Under the pieces are notes generated by a model that saw nothing but the letters and a program-made list of their open reading frames with translations, had not been told where the DNA came from and made no database searches. A DNA stretch of 60,072 nucleotides from Bacillota bacterium (GTDB taxonomy: Bacteria > Bacillota > Clostridia > Christensenellales > Pumilibacteraceae), in the NCBI GenBank assembly GCA_009780325.1, contig WRAF01000008.1:1-60072 (forward strand), given 5' to 3'. The position numbers and the translations under genes were made by a program. This document shows, one piece after another, positions 8,383-17,468 of the stretch; position 1 is the stretch's first letter, and every line of letters starts with the position of its first letter.

Positions 8383-8474
8383 AAAGATGCCCTAATACTT
8401 ATAGAGAAATTTTGTGAGATGAAAATTTGATTTTCAACAAAAGCACCAAAATTTTTCTATAAACAGGCATCTTT
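8383..8474 (-). promoter_or_regulatory. Large three-part hairpin ending in a T run: attenuator or terminator
   Basis: On the minus strand the arms 8474-8466 and 8391-8383 (nine pairs, AAAGATGCC/GGCATCTTT), 8461-8447 with 8414-8400 (15 positions, one G-T pair) and 8435-8430 with 8426-8421 stack into one long hairpin whose 3' side runs into six Ts. It lies 45 bases upstream of the C_GCAxxG gene. It could be an attenuator for that operon or the end of a small RNA starting further upstream. Confidence 0.6.
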
Positions 8475-8533
8475 AAAAAGAAATTCTATTATAGATTGCT
8501 AGCTATTCATATTTCATTAGTTAAACAAAAAAC

Positions 8534-8609
8534 CTTTGAAGTGAACAGCGTTTTGTGCTTTTAACTTATCTTTTAAGACCAACCTAGCCTTTGATAAGCT
8601 CACTCAAAG
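8534..8609 (-). ncRNA. Possible structured RNA upstream of the C_GCAxxG gene
   Basis: On the minus strand CTTTGAGTG (8609-8601) pairs with CACTTCAAAG (8543-8534, one bulge) and an inner CTTATC/GATAAG pair (8598-8593 with 8570-8565) closes a loop. The 3' arm is followed by GGTTTTTTG, which looks like a terminator tail. I could not match it to a known riboswitch family. Confidence 0.35.
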
Positions 8610-8718
8610 ATTTGAACTAAATTTTAAAATAAATAGCTTCATAAACGTTAATATACCATTCATTTTATATAAAATCAACTAATTTTGACATTATTTTCAA
8701 AAAAGATTAAAAAAAGAC

Positions 8719-8747
8719 TTGTCCATATCTGTTTTGTGGGTTATACT
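8719..8747 (+). promoter_or_regulatory. Promoter of the ABC exporter operon
   Basis: TTGTCC (8719-8724), 17-base spacer, TATACT (8742-8747), then eight bases to the ATG at 8756. No ribosome binding site fits; a leaderless message is expected. Confidence 0.65.
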
Positions 8748-8755
8748 ATAAATAT

Positions 8756-11179
8756 ATGCTTGGTCTATATATAGCTTTAATATTTGTCATTGCTGGCGGA
8801 TTGATAGCATCCTATATTTTGTTTAAAAACAAAAAAGCTAGGCAGTTTTTGTATTTGGTTGCGGCTATTTGCTTGATTACTATTTTCTTTTTTAGATTCT
8901 TATGGGCAAGACCTGCTTTTGAAAATGTGTTTGCATTGCAATTTTTAAGATTTAGAAATCTAGGACATCCATACTACAGACTCAGAGTGCATGATAATGT
9001 AGAGCATATTTATCAGTTTTTATCGCGTCCTTTAGTATTTATATCGATGCTACTGATATGGTTTAATATGGCTGGTTTTATTGCAGTTGCTTTGTCAGCG
9101 TTTTTTAATATAAAAATTATGTCAAGATTGATTGCTTTTATTTTTGCGCCTATTGCGCTTTTATCTGCGATTTTCTTTTTTTCATCAAGTATAATGTTGG
9201 CGGGAGAAAATGCTTTAAACGATTTTAATATTCATATGCTGTTTTTTGCGTTAGAATTAGGATTGGTTTTAGGATTGTCAACTATTCATGCATTATATTA
9301 TTTTAAGAGTGGTCATCATAAAGATAAGATTATAGCTAGAAGAGAATGGAAGGCAATAGCATGTGTATTGCCTGTTATGCTGCTAGTGACTATGCCTAAT
9401 AATGTGCTGCATGTGATTTTTGGATTTGGCTCTATTCAAACTTCTACTAATTTATCATTTAGTCATAGACTGCTTGTATATTTTTCTTTAATTGTTCCGT
9501 TTGCATTTTATTTCGGAATTAAAAAATTAGATAGTGTGCTTAATAATCGTATAGCTAATGCCGCTAAGACAGAGCAGGGTGCAGAACAATATACTAAGAC
9601 TAACTATGATTATGTCACAGATTTTAGAGGTTCTTCAAGAGAAAATAATGACTTTATAAGGTATTGTCTTATTTTTATTTCAGTAGCTACTATGATTGTT
9701 TATTCTGAAACTATTTATTTTATTAACCTAGGAAGGGGAGTGGATAGGTGGCCATTGCATTTATGCAATACTGCAATGTTCATTGTTCCTGTTTGTTTGA
9801 TTTTCAAATTAAAAAAGTTTTTTTATTTTACTTTCTTTATAAATGTATTAGGTGCGCTTTTAGCAATGTTAATGCCTGATTATGGTCAGATTTACAATCT
9901 TTCAGCTCGTTTTTATTCATATTGGCAAAATCACTATTATGCGTTTTTCTTGCCTCTATTGTGTGTGGCTTTAGGGGCTTTTGAAAGACCCAAATTTAAA
10001 CATTTCGGCTGGTCAATGATATTTTTCACTGGTTACTTTATATCAATGCTGTTTATAAATGCTTATACAGGTGCAGATTTCTTCTTTTTAAATAGCGATT
10101 TTATTATCGGATTTTTCCCAGACGGTTGGATAGTTTTAATGGACGTGACAATATCTTTTTATCTTGGTAATGTCTATATGAATTTTTATATACTCTTTCA
10201 AGCAATTTTCTTTGTAGTATTTTTTGCAGCTGCCGCTCTTATGTGGCTTTTGTATGAATACTATTTTAATGCATGGTATCGTTTAAAAGAATTGTTTTAT
10301 AGAAAAAAATGTATTAATATGGATACGATGGCTTTAATGTCACAATATAATCTTAATGATTTGTCAGAACCAATAAACCTACAAGGAGAGGACATGCTTA
10401 AATTAATTGATTTTTCAAAAAAATACGGCTCTAACAAGCATTTTGCAGTAGAAAATGCTAATTTAGAAGTAAGTGCGGGCGAGATTTTTGGATTTTTAGG
10501 ACCAAATGGGGCTGGAAAGAGCACGATTATAAAAAGCTTGGTGGGGTTGCAGCCTATTACTTCCGGTCAAATGCAAGTGTGCGGCTTTGATGTAGAAAAA
10601 CAATCGATTGAGACTAAAAAACGTATTGGGTATGTCCCTGACCATTATGCATTATATGAAAAATTGACAGGGAGAGAATATGTTAATTATGTGGCGGATT
10701 TATATGGGATAGAAATAGAGAAAAGGGATGAATTGATAGAGCATTATTTAAATATTTTTCAATTAGCTCATGCATTTGATTCTCAAATGAGGACATATTC
10801 TCATGGTATGAAACAAAAAATTGCTATTATGGCGGCTTTAGTACATTCGCCCAAAGTGTGGATATTAGATGAACCTTTAACAGGGTTAGATCCAAACAGT
10901 ATTTATCAAGTCAAACAAATTATGCGTGAGCATGCCAAAAACGGCAATATTGTTATGTTTTCATCACATATTATGGATGTAGTTGAAAATATTTGTGACA
11001 AAATTGCTATCATAAGAAAAGGCAAAATTTTAGTGCAGGATAAACCAGTGGTTGATATTGTGCAAAGTGGTATATCTTTAGAAAATTATTATATGTACAC
11101 TATCAAGCATGGTATGCCGCCTGAAAATAATGACCAGATTATTAAAGAGGGAAATACTTTAGCTTTAGAGCAAAATTAA
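8756..11179 (+). CDS. Fusion of a YwaF-like membrane domain with an ABC transporter ATPase
   Basis: 807 residues in one frame. Residues 1-540 are polytopic; the second half of that part (about 300-530) has the YwaF/TIGR02206 look (YSETIYFINLGRGVDRWPLHLCNTAMF). Residues 547-807 are a complete ABC ATPase: Walker A GPNGAGKST (about 581-589), a degenerate signature YSHGMKQK, Walker B VWILDEPLTGLDP and the switch histidine in FSSHIMD. The join contains AAGGAG five bases before an in-frame ATG at 10394, so the ATPase can also be made alone (261 residues). The stop overlaps the next gene's ATG. Together with the permease, membrane protein and lipoprotein that follow, it forms an export-type system of unknown cargo. 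Confidence 0.85.
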   Translation: MLGLYIALIFVIAGGLIASYILFKNKKARQFLYLVAAICLITIFFFRFLWARPAFENVFALQFLRFRNLGHPYYRLRVHDNVEHIYQFLSRPLVFISMLLIWFNMAGFIAVALSAFFNIKIMSRLIAFIFAPIALLSAIFFFSSSIMLAGENALNDFNIHMLFFALELGLVLGLSTIHALYYFKSGHHKDKIIARREWKAIACVLPVMLLVTMPNNVLHVIFGFGSIQTSTNLSFSHRLLVYFSLIVPFAFYFGIKKLDSVLNNRIANAAKTEQGAEQYTKTNYDYVTDFRGSSRENNDFIRYCLIFISVATMIVYSETIYFINLGRGVDRWPLHLCNTAMFIVPVCLIFKLKKFFYFTFFINVLGALLAMLMPDYGQIYNLSARFYSYWQNHYYAFFLPLLCVALGAFERPKFKHFGWSMIFFTGYFISMLFINAYTGADFFFLNSDFIIGFFPDGWIVLMDVTISFYLGNVYMNFYILFQAIFFVVFFAAAALMWLLYEYYFNAWYRLKELFYRKKCINMDTMALMSQYNLNDLSEPINLQGEDMLKLIDFSKKYGSNKHFAVENANLEVSAGEIFGFLGPNGAGKSTIIKSLVGLQPITSGQMQVCGFDVEKQSIETKKRIGYVPDHYALYEKLTGREYVNYVADLYGIEIEKRDELIEHYLNIFQLAHAFDSQMRTYSHGMKQKIAIMAALVHSPKVWILDEPLTGLDPNSIYQVKQIMREHAKNGNIVMFSSHIMDVVENICDKIAIIRKGKILVQDKPVVDIVQSGISLENYYMYTIKHGMPPENNDQIIKEGNTLALEQN
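10383..10396 (+). promoter_or_regulatory. Internal ribosome binding site and start for a free ATPase
   Basis: AAGGAG precedes an ATG at 10394 inside the fusion gene. The ATG is followed by LKLIDFSKKYG, the normal first strand of an ABC ATPase, so the site sits exactly at the domain border. Confidence 0.6.
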
Positions 11180-12837
11180 TGCAAAATATTTATTTGAAAA
11201 ACTTAAAAACGCTTATTTCTATGCAGCTAAAAGAAAAACTTGGCGGCAAGGGGATAAAAGATAAAAAGGCATTTTTAATGAAAGTAATGCTGCCTATTTT
11301 TGCGTTTATCTTGTTGACGGTTTTTGCGTTTTTGCTTTTTTATGTCACTTATCTTGTGGGAATTTTTGACCCAAATTATATTCCTGTTAATGTTTTGACA
11401 TTTATTTTTAGTCTAATGATGTTATTGTTTATTATTTTTACAACCTTTTCATTAGTTAGAAATCTTTATTTTTCTTTTGACAATCAAATTTTAATTACTT
11501 TTCCTGTATCAAGCGGACAAGTATTTATATCAAAATTGACAGTTTTTTATATTTTAGAGTTAAAAAGAGCTGTTAATTATATTCTTCCGCTGTTTATTGG
11601 CTATGGCATAGTTAATTCTTTGAGTGTGGGTTATTTCTTTCTATTGCCTGTTTTCTTTATTTTAATATCAGTTATACCTGTTATTATAGCTGCTTTTTTG
11701 TCTATTCCTTTAGTCTTTTTAATAATGTTTTTGCGCCGCTTTAAGCTGCTTCAGCTAATACTTGCCGCTATAGCAATAATAGGCTCAACATTTTTAGTAT
11801 TTTATTTAATTTCTTTGATACCAGAGCGTATAAATTTCTTTGCACAAATTAGAGAAAATACTACAGCAATAAGAGAATTTTTTGCCAATTCATCAAACTT
11901 TTTTATAATTTTTGCGCTTTTGACTGAGATGGCAACAGGCAGAGTGGCATTTGGATATCATACTGTAGTCACAGGCAGAAGCACTGCAATTTTCTTTAGC
12001 ACTTTAGGTATTTGTATTGCGCTTTTGACTGCAGCATATTTTATTATTCGTCCGCTTTATTTTAAAATGGTATCATCTTCAAGGGAAAATAGGCATGTTA
12101 AAATTAAAAAACCTAAAAAAAATGTCAAACTAAAATCATATTTTTCTATCTTAAAAAAAGAGGCGCTGTTAAGATTTAGGACTCCTGCCTCACTTGCTTT
12201 CACTATTATAGGTGTTATTATATTGCCCGTAGCTATGTTTTTATTAAATCGTGTTTATGGCGCATTTAATATGTCAGATTTTGGTGACCTAATAGCTTTA
12301 GCAACAAACTTTTTGATTTTGACATTAATTATCACTTCTCAACATGTGCGTGCGGCTTCTATTTTTTCTTCAGAAGGCAAAGCCGTTTATTTGTTAAAAA
12401 CTACTCCTGATACATTAAAAGCAAATGTTGGCGCTAAAATGTTTTTTGATGTGCTATTGGCATCTATATCATTGCTTATAGCAGTCATTATTATAACAAG
12501 GTTAAATGACTTATCAAGCTTTAACGGGCATCTTATCTTTTTTAGTGCTTTATCTTTTATGGTGGGTCATATTTGTTGGTCTATAGAACTTGATATAACA
12601 AATCCGCAGTACAATAAAATTGTTGACGGAGTACATGAGTCTAGCAATATCAATGAAAATAAATCTATGATAATTGCGCTTATAATCTCGTTTTTAATTT
12701 CAATATTTGCAACATTTTTAATGATTAGAGATTTTAATACTGCTTGGATAAGAATCGCTTTAATTGCAGCGGCTTTTGTTTCTATACGCACATATTTATT
12801 AGTTACTAATCTAAAAGTATATTTTAAGGAGATGTAA
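11179..12837 (+). CDS. ABC-2-type exporter membrane subunit
   Basis: A 552-residue integral membrane protein with about 12 hydrophobic segments in two halves and a cytoplasmic, basic linker near residues 305-325 (KIKKPKKNVKLKS). Such large bitopic permeases accompany YSHGM-type ATPases in Firmicutes exporters. The ATG overlaps the stop of the ATPase fusion gene (TAATG), which couples their translation. Substrate unknown; the closely linked lipoprotein suggests a cell-envelope task. Confidence 0.8.
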   Translation: MQNIYLKNLKTLISMQLKEKLGGKGIKDKKAFLMKVMLPIFAFILLTVFAFLLFYVTYLVGIFDPNYIPVNVLTFIFSLMMLLFIIFTTFSLVRNLYFSFDNQILITFPVSSGQVFISKLTVFYILELKRAVNYILPLFIGYGIVNSLSVGYFFLLPVFFILISVIPVIIAAFLSIPLVFLIMFLRRFKLLQLILAAIAIIGSTFLVFYLISLIPERINFFAQIRENTTAIREFFANSSNFFIIFALLTEMATGRVAFGYHTVVTGRSTAIFFSTLGICIALLTAAYFIIRPLYFKMVSSSRENRHVKIKKPKKNVKLKSYFSILKKEALLRFRTPASLAFTIIGVIILPVAMFLLNRVYGAFNMSDFGDLIALATNFLILTLIITSQHVRAASIFSSEGKAVYLLKTTPDTLKANVGAKMFFDVLLASISLLIAVIIITRLNDLSSFNGHLIFFSALSFMVGHICWSIELDITNPQYNKIVDGVHESSNINENKSMIIALIISFLISIFATFLMIRDFNTAWIRIALIAAAFVSIRTYLLVTNLKVYFKEM

Positions 12838-12842
12838 AGGCT

Positions 12843-13301
12843 ATGAGAAAATCTACAATTTTAATAGTTTCAGTTATATATTTTACTTCTATTATTGTCA
12901 TTATATTTTTTGGTTTGCAATTATCTGCTATCAATGTGCCCATTTTGGTTGAATCAGTTGAATTTTATCAAGTAGAGGCTAATGGCGAAATTTTACATGA
13001 AGGTGAATTTGATAGATTAGAGGATAATACAAAGACGCTGATTATAAGCACAAGAGATGTTGAATGGAATGCGAATGGTGAGTTTATTGTCTTATTAAGA
13101 TGGAGATTTACACCTTATTATGCTACTGAAACCACAATGAATATAACAACACTGGCTCCTGATGGTGTGCAAATCATTAATAATCAGCAATCTCCGGCAC
13201 AAATTGTGTTTTCAAATTTAAATTCTGCCAGGATAACAATTTCAGCTACGGATGTACCAGGGACAAGAGATGAAATTTTATTAGTTTTTGTTTATGTATA
13301 G
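12843..13301 (+). CDS. Single-pass membrane protein with an extracytoplasmic beta domain
   Basis: A 152-residue protein I do not recognise. Residues 5-26 form one membrane segment; the rest is rich in beta-type sequence (VEFYQVEANGEILHEGEF, FIVLLRWRFTPYYATETTMNITT) and would lie outside. It starts five bases after the permease gene and is part of that operon. It could be an accessory subunit of the exporter, which is inference from position. Confidence 0.75.
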   Translation: MRKSTILIVSVIYFTSIIVIIFFGLQLSAINVPILVESVEFYQVEANGEILHEGEFDRLEDNTKTLIISTRDVEWNANGEFIVLLRWRFTPYYATETTMNITTLAPDGVQIINNQQSPAQIVFSNLNSARITISATDVPGTRDEILLVFVYV

Positions 13302-13355
13302 CAAATTGTTTAATCGTATTAAAAAATTAATAATTAACATTTTATGGTAAAATCG

Positions 13356-13384
13356 TTGACATTATAGATAAAACATTATATATT
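13356..13384 (+). promoter_or_regulatory. Promoter of the large lipoprotein gene
   Basis: TTGACA (13356-13361), 17-base spacer, TATATT (13379-13384). The leader is about 60 bases with a clear ribosome binding site (AGGAGAGAG) before the ATG at 13454. Confidence 0.7.
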
Positions 13385-13453
13385 TGTAATATCTTAAATA
13401 AAAATATCGGTTTAATTGGAATACTAATTCCATAAACATACAGGAGAGAGAAT

Positions 13454-15616
13454 ATGAAAAAAATTAGACAAGCTGTTATCTCATTAGGATTAATCTTAGT
13501 TTTGGCTTTTGGCTTTTTTACATTTACTGCCGCTAGTTGCGATATAGAGGTTATAATAGAAAATCCGATTAATCGTATAGAGATTGAAGTGCCTTATACG
13601 ACAGTATATCGTGATGAGGAATTTTCTTTAAGCGGTGCATTTATTACTGTTTATTGGGTAGATACAAACAGAGCCCCTCAAACTGTTTATTTTACCGATA
13701 ACAGGGTTACTCATACACAAATTAATCCTGCACTTCCAGGTGATAGACAAAATTTAAGAGTAGATTTTGTGTATACTGATTCAGAGGGTCGCACACATAA
13801 TGCAAGTGCTACAATAAGGATATATATCAGAAACAGGGCGCCTGTTGGTCCTACTCCTACTTTAAGTATTGTTGTTTATGAATTGCCGCAAGGTCTAAGG
13901 GATTTTAATTTAAATACTATCCCGGACAACAATGCTGATTTTGACAGAAGATCAGGTTTTATTGGACTTGAAGGAGATACTCCTGATGCTCCGATTTATT
14001 ATATCGGTGCGCAAAATGATTTTAGGTTTTTCCCTAATATTACAATAGTAGATGAAGAAAATAGATTGGCAACTTTTACAGGTTTTTATGAAAGCAATAT
14101 AAGAGTATATAAAAGAGTGGTGACTGATGATACAGGTGTAGATCAATATGTTTATTTAGGTGATGATTTAGATAAATATGTGGACATAGATGCAGGAAAC
14201 GGTTTGTTTAATTTTAGTGAATATGCTATAAATGAAAATTATTTCTTTAGGATAACACAACAAATTGCTCAAGTTTATGATGTTGCTGCACCAAACAGAG
14301 AGCAGTTTTTCAATGACAATATCTTGGTTTTAGATAATATTAGAATCATTGATGCTTTCAATGCACATTGTATAGAAGATTTAAGCCTTTTGGACAACAG
14401 AAACACAATTGGGCATTGGGATAATGATGTCAACAACAATTTTTGGGCGGATGAAAGGTCTGACATACAGATGAATGGATTGGTATTGCATAATAATATT
14501 ACACTAACTGATAATGACATTCCATTAGGATTTTTCTATAATCAAGACAGGACAAATGGGTTAAGAAATCATTTAAGGCATCAAGCATTATTTTTAAGAG
14601 TGCATGATGACATAGATACTCCTTTTGTATTTGTGGGTAATTATTTTACTGTTAACTCTGAAGAAGTTTCTCATGTTACTCATTTAGATGCAGACTTACA
14701 CGGCGTAGGACCGCAAGGATCTAGGACACCTATTTCTAGAATTAGTTTATTTGCATTCATAGGAGTAGGGAATTCAGAAGTATTAGCAAAAAATGTATAT
14801 GGAATTGGAAATGCGCCAAGAAATGAGCATCTAATTAATGCAAGAGGATTAAAATTTGCAAGAGGCGAAGGCAATATTACATTTGAAAATATAGTAATCA
14901 CTGCTCATACAAAAGCTTTTGACATATTGCCTAATTCATATATAAATCCATTTTTAGGCAGAGTAGTCACGCTTAGGCAAATTAGGTCATTTGATACTTG
15001 GCAGCAGTTTGCTTATATACAACAGCATGATGTAAATATTTATGACAGTATTGTATTAAGAACAGGTGGTCCTGCACTTTTAATTGTAGAAAGGTTTCAT
15101 GATGAAACCAGCAATGGTATAGTTATGACTGAAGGCCCTAGTGTAAATATGTTCAATACTCAAATTATAAATTATAATACTGCAAATGCTGCTTGGTTTA
15201 CTTTATATAATTTATCATCAACTATAATGCAGTTTTATGATGTTGATGATAATTTCTTAAGACCTATGCTTAATAGGACTATGATGCGTCCTGGTGTAAT
15301 CTATGACCAAATTAATTTTGTTGCATTTTCTAGTGTATATACTTTAGATGGTCAATTAAACCCAAATACTGCCCAATTAAGAAGCACATTAACTTTAGAT
15401 GGCAATTATCTAATTAATCACATACAACATGTGCCCAATAATCCATTAATTGGTATGGGTTTGCCGCCGCTTATAGTGCAGCATAGCTTGCCGCTTCCTC
15501 CATTTCCGTTCAATCAAACTACTTTCCCTATTTCTCCTAATCATATGTCTGTGTATGTAAATGCTCCTGTCGGGGGCGGAGCTTTTGGGGTAGCGGTTAC
15601 TTTGCATAATTTATAA
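13454..15616 (+). CDS. Large secreted lipoprotein with an N-terminal Ig-like domain
   Basis: 720 residues. A lipoprotein signal peptide ends at TAASC (Cys about residue 29), so the protein should be membrane-anchored outside the cell. Residues 30-130 resemble a bacterial Ig-like (Big_3) domain: IEIEVPYTTVYRDEEFSLSG ... VTHTQINPALPGDRQNLRVDF. The rest is beta-rich with many short DNxI/NxxI segments (NIRIIDAFNAHC, NITFENIVITAH, NIYDSIVLRTGG) suggestive of a parallel beta-helix; no enzyme motif is visible. It has its own promoter but follows the ABC operon directly, and a weak hairpin with a T run follows it. Confidence 0.82.
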   Translation: MKKIRQAVISLGLILVLAFGFFTFTAASCDIEVIIENPINRIEIEVPYTTVYRDEEFSLSGAFITVYWVDTNRAPQTVYFTDNRVTHTQINPALPGDRQNLRVDFVYTDSEGRTHNASATIRIYIRNRAPVGPTPTLSIVVYELPQGLRDFNLNTIPDNNADFDRRSGFIGLEGDTPDAPIYYIGAQNDFRFFPNITIVDEENRLATFTGFYESNIRVYKRVVTDDTGVDQYVYLGDDLDKYVDIDAGNGLFNFSEYAINENYFFRITQQIAQVYDVAAPNREQFFNDNILVLDNIRIIDAFNAHCIEDLSLLDNRNTIGHWDNDVNNNFWADERSDIQMNGLVLHNNITLTDNDIPLGFFYNQDRTNGLRNHLRHQALFLRVHDDIDTPFVFVGNYFTVNSEEVSHVTHLDADLHGVGPQGSRTPISRISLFAFIGVGNSEVLAKNVYGIGNAPRNEHLINARGLKFARGEGNITFENIVITAHTKAFDILPNSYINPFLGRVVTLRQIRSFDTWQQFAYIQQHDVNIYDSIVLRTGGPALLIVERFHDETSNGIVMTEGPSVNMFNTQIINYNTANAAWFTLYNLSSTIMQFYDVDDNFLRPMLNRTMMRPGVIYDQINFVAFSSVYTLDGQLNPNTAQLRSTLTLDGNYLINHIQHVPNNPLIGMGLPPLIVQHSLPLPPFPFNQTTFPISPNHMSVYVNAPVGGGAFGVAVTLHNL

Positions 15617-15623
15617 AAGATTT

Positions 15624-15668
15624 AAAAAAGACTGATGAAAAAATAATTTTCTGCTAATCTTTTTTTAT
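15624..15668 (+). terminator. Imperfect terminator after the lipoprotein gene
   Basis: An A-rich left arm with AAAAAAGA and GATGAAAA faces TTTTCTGC and TCTTTTTT on the right, giving an imperfect stem ending in a T run. Confidence 0.4.
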
Positions 15669-15677
15669 ATGAAAACA

Positions 15678-15707
15678 TTAGACAAGCATGTTTAAATATA
15701 GTATAAT
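15678..15707 (+). promoter_or_regulatory. Promoter of the AEC transporter gene
   Basis: TTAGAC (15678-15683), 18-base spacer, TATAAT (15702-15707), then nine bases to the ATG at 15717. No ribosome binding site is visible. Confidence 0.65.
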
Positions 15708-15716
15708 CCAAACGTT

Positions 15717-16847
15717 ATGCAAAATTTTAGTTTTATTTCTAGCACAAGCGGAAGCATTTCTAGTCCTGGTGAGATGTTTTATAATTCGTTTATAATTTTA
15801 GCCATGATATTGCTTTTGGCTGTACCTGCTTTTATTTTAAGAAAATTAAAGCTGTTAAACTCAAGTTGCTTAAAGCCTTTAAGCGTAATATTGCTATATA
15901 TTTGTCAACCGTTTTTGATTATTAATGCGTTTGCTAGGTCAGGAGTAGAGCCAAGCGGAGCGGTAGCAGTTAATTTAATAGTTGTTTTTTTATTAGCAGT
16001 AGTCACGCATATTGTACCTTTTGTAATTTTGCAGTTTGGAGTTTTTAGGACAAGCAGTAAGCTAAAGATTGCTAATAATAAAGATATGCTTAATCCAGAA
16101 GCAATTATAGAGGGCAAAGATGACGCTTATGGAATTGCTAAAAAAAGAAATGGTGCGCTGATTTTTTTAGCAGCGTTTGGAAATGCAGGATTTTTAGGTG
16201 TAAATTTTATTCAAGAACTTTTTGGCAGTGATCATAGAATGATAATTTATACGGCGGCATTTATAGCAGCTTTTAATATAGGTCTTTGGACGCTTGGTGT
16301 GTATATTTCAACAGGCGATATAAAAAAGATTAATTGGAAAAAAGCATTTTTAGTACCTGCTGTTGTGGCTGTGCCTGTTGGTGTATTATTGTTTTTTGTT
16401 CCGCAAATTAATTTCTTGCATGGTGCAGGATTTGAAAGGACGCATATGATTGGGAGGGGTGTTACATTTTTAGCTGATGCGTCATTGCCTTTATCAATGT
16501 TTATAGTGGGAATACGCTTAGGCGAGGTTTCGTTTAAAGAACTTATGACAGATAAAAAAGTGCATTTAGCTAATGTGATAAAGCTTGTTGGTGTACCATT
16601 GTTGATGCTTGTAATCATGCTGCCGCTTAGCCTTATGGGTGTGTTATCTAGTATTGACCCTAATAACTATTTTACTATAGTTATAGTGGTATTTGCAGCA
16701 ATGCCTGCAGCAGCAAGTGCAGTGGCTTTTGCTGAAAGGTTTGATGGAGATGTGCAAACTTCGGTTAAAGGGTTTTTATTAACTACGATTCTGTCCATAA
16801 TTACTTTACCACTCATATTAATGATGACTATGGCGATAATAGGTTAG
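15717..16847 (+). CDS. AEC-family (auxin efflux carrier-like) transporter
   Basis: A 376-residue protein with about ten membrane segments in two five-helix halves. The family features are FLAAFGNAGFLGVNFIQELFG in the middle and ADASLPLSMFIVGIRLGEV followed by a C-terminal AAMPAAASAVAFAERFDGD. Bacterial relatives carry malate, malonate or other small carboxylates; the substrate here is unknown. It is followed 21 bases later by an isochorismatase-type hydrolase with its own binding site, so the two may be co-transcribed. Confidence 0.88.
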   Translation: MQNFSFISSTSGSISSPGEMFYNSFIILAMILLLAVPAFILRKLKLLNSSCLKPLSVILLYICQPFLIINAFARSGVEPSGAVAVNLIVVFLLAVVTHIVPFVILQFGVFRTSSKLKIANNKDMLNPEAIIEGKDDAYGIAKKRNGALIFLAAFGNAGFLGVNFIQELFGSDHRMIIYTAAFIAAFNIGLWTLGVYISTGDIKKINWKKAFLVPAVVAVPVGVLLFFVPQINFLHGAGFERTHMIGRGVTFLADASLPLSMFIVGIRLGEVSFKELMTDKKVHLANVIKLVGVPLLMLVIMLPLSLMGVLSSIDPNNYFTIVIVVFAAMPAAASAVAFAERFDGDVQTSVKGFLLTTILSIITLPLILMMTMAIIG

Positions 16848-16868
16848 CCATAAAAGGAGAAATCAATT

Positions 16869-17387
16869 ATGAAAAAAATATTAGTTATAATAGATATGCA
16901 GAATGACTTTGTTGATGGATCATTAGGTACAGATGAAGCACGAAAAATTGTACCTTATGTAGCCAAAAAAATCGAAGAGTATAAAAAAAATGGTCATGAA
17001 ATAATTTTCACTAAAGATACTCATGACAATAACTATTTAACTACTCAAGAAGGCAAAAATTTGCCTGTTTGTCATTGTATAAAAGGTACTAAAGGACATG
17101 ATATCGTATCTGATTTAGATTTTAATAATTGCAAAATTATAGAAAAACCGTCATTTGGTTCTTTTGAGTTGTCAGAAAAAATAGCTGCTATCAAAGATTT
17201 ATCTGAGATAGAGTTATGCGGTTTATGCACAGATATTTGTATAGTATCAAATGCATTAATCCTAAAAGCAAAATTGCCTGAAATTATCATTACAGTGGAC
17301 TCTAAAGCGTGTGCGGGAGTGACAGTAGACACCCACAATGCTGCTTTAACAACCATGAAAATGTGCCAAATAAACATTTTAAATTAA
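16869..17387 (+). CDS. Isochorismatase-family cysteine hydrolase (nicotinamidase-like)
   Basis: A 172-residue cytosolic amidohydrolase. The triad is visible: Asp in IIDMQNDFVDGSLG (D9), Lys in the KPSFGSF segment region (about K97) and the nucleophile Cys in GLCTDICIVSNAL (about C124). FTKDTHD resembles the metal-binding stretch of nicotinamidases such as PncA, so conversion of nicotinamide to nicotinate for NAD salvage is the likeliest job. AAGGAG precedes the ATG. Confidence 0.85.
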   Translation: MKKILVIIDMQNDFVDGSLGTDEARKIVPYVAKKIEEYKKNGHEIIFTKDTHDNNYLTTQEGKNLPVCHCIKGTKGHDIVSDLDFNNCKIIEKPSFGSFELSEKIAAIKDLSEIELCGLCTDICIVSNALILKAKLPEIIITVDSKACAGVTVDTHNAALTTMKMCQINILN

Positions 17388-17415
17388 TTTCTACAAACTA
17401 ATTTATTCAAAATAG

Positions 17416-17445
17416 TTGACTTTTAAACTTTCTCTATAATATAAT
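17416..17445 (+). promoter_or_regulatory. Promoter of the LRR/InlB/RCC1 lipoprotein
   Basis: TTGACT (17416-17421), 18-base spacer, TATAAT (17440-17445), then GGAGGAG before the ATG at 17469. Confidence 0.65.
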
Positions 17446-17468
17446 TATTGTGGAGGAGTTTTTAAATT

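Noticed and set aside
8383-8609. Known riboswitch or T-box upstream of the C_GCAxxG gene
   Set aside because: No T-box, THF, preQ1, fluoride, ZTP or similar core sequence is recognisable on either strand.
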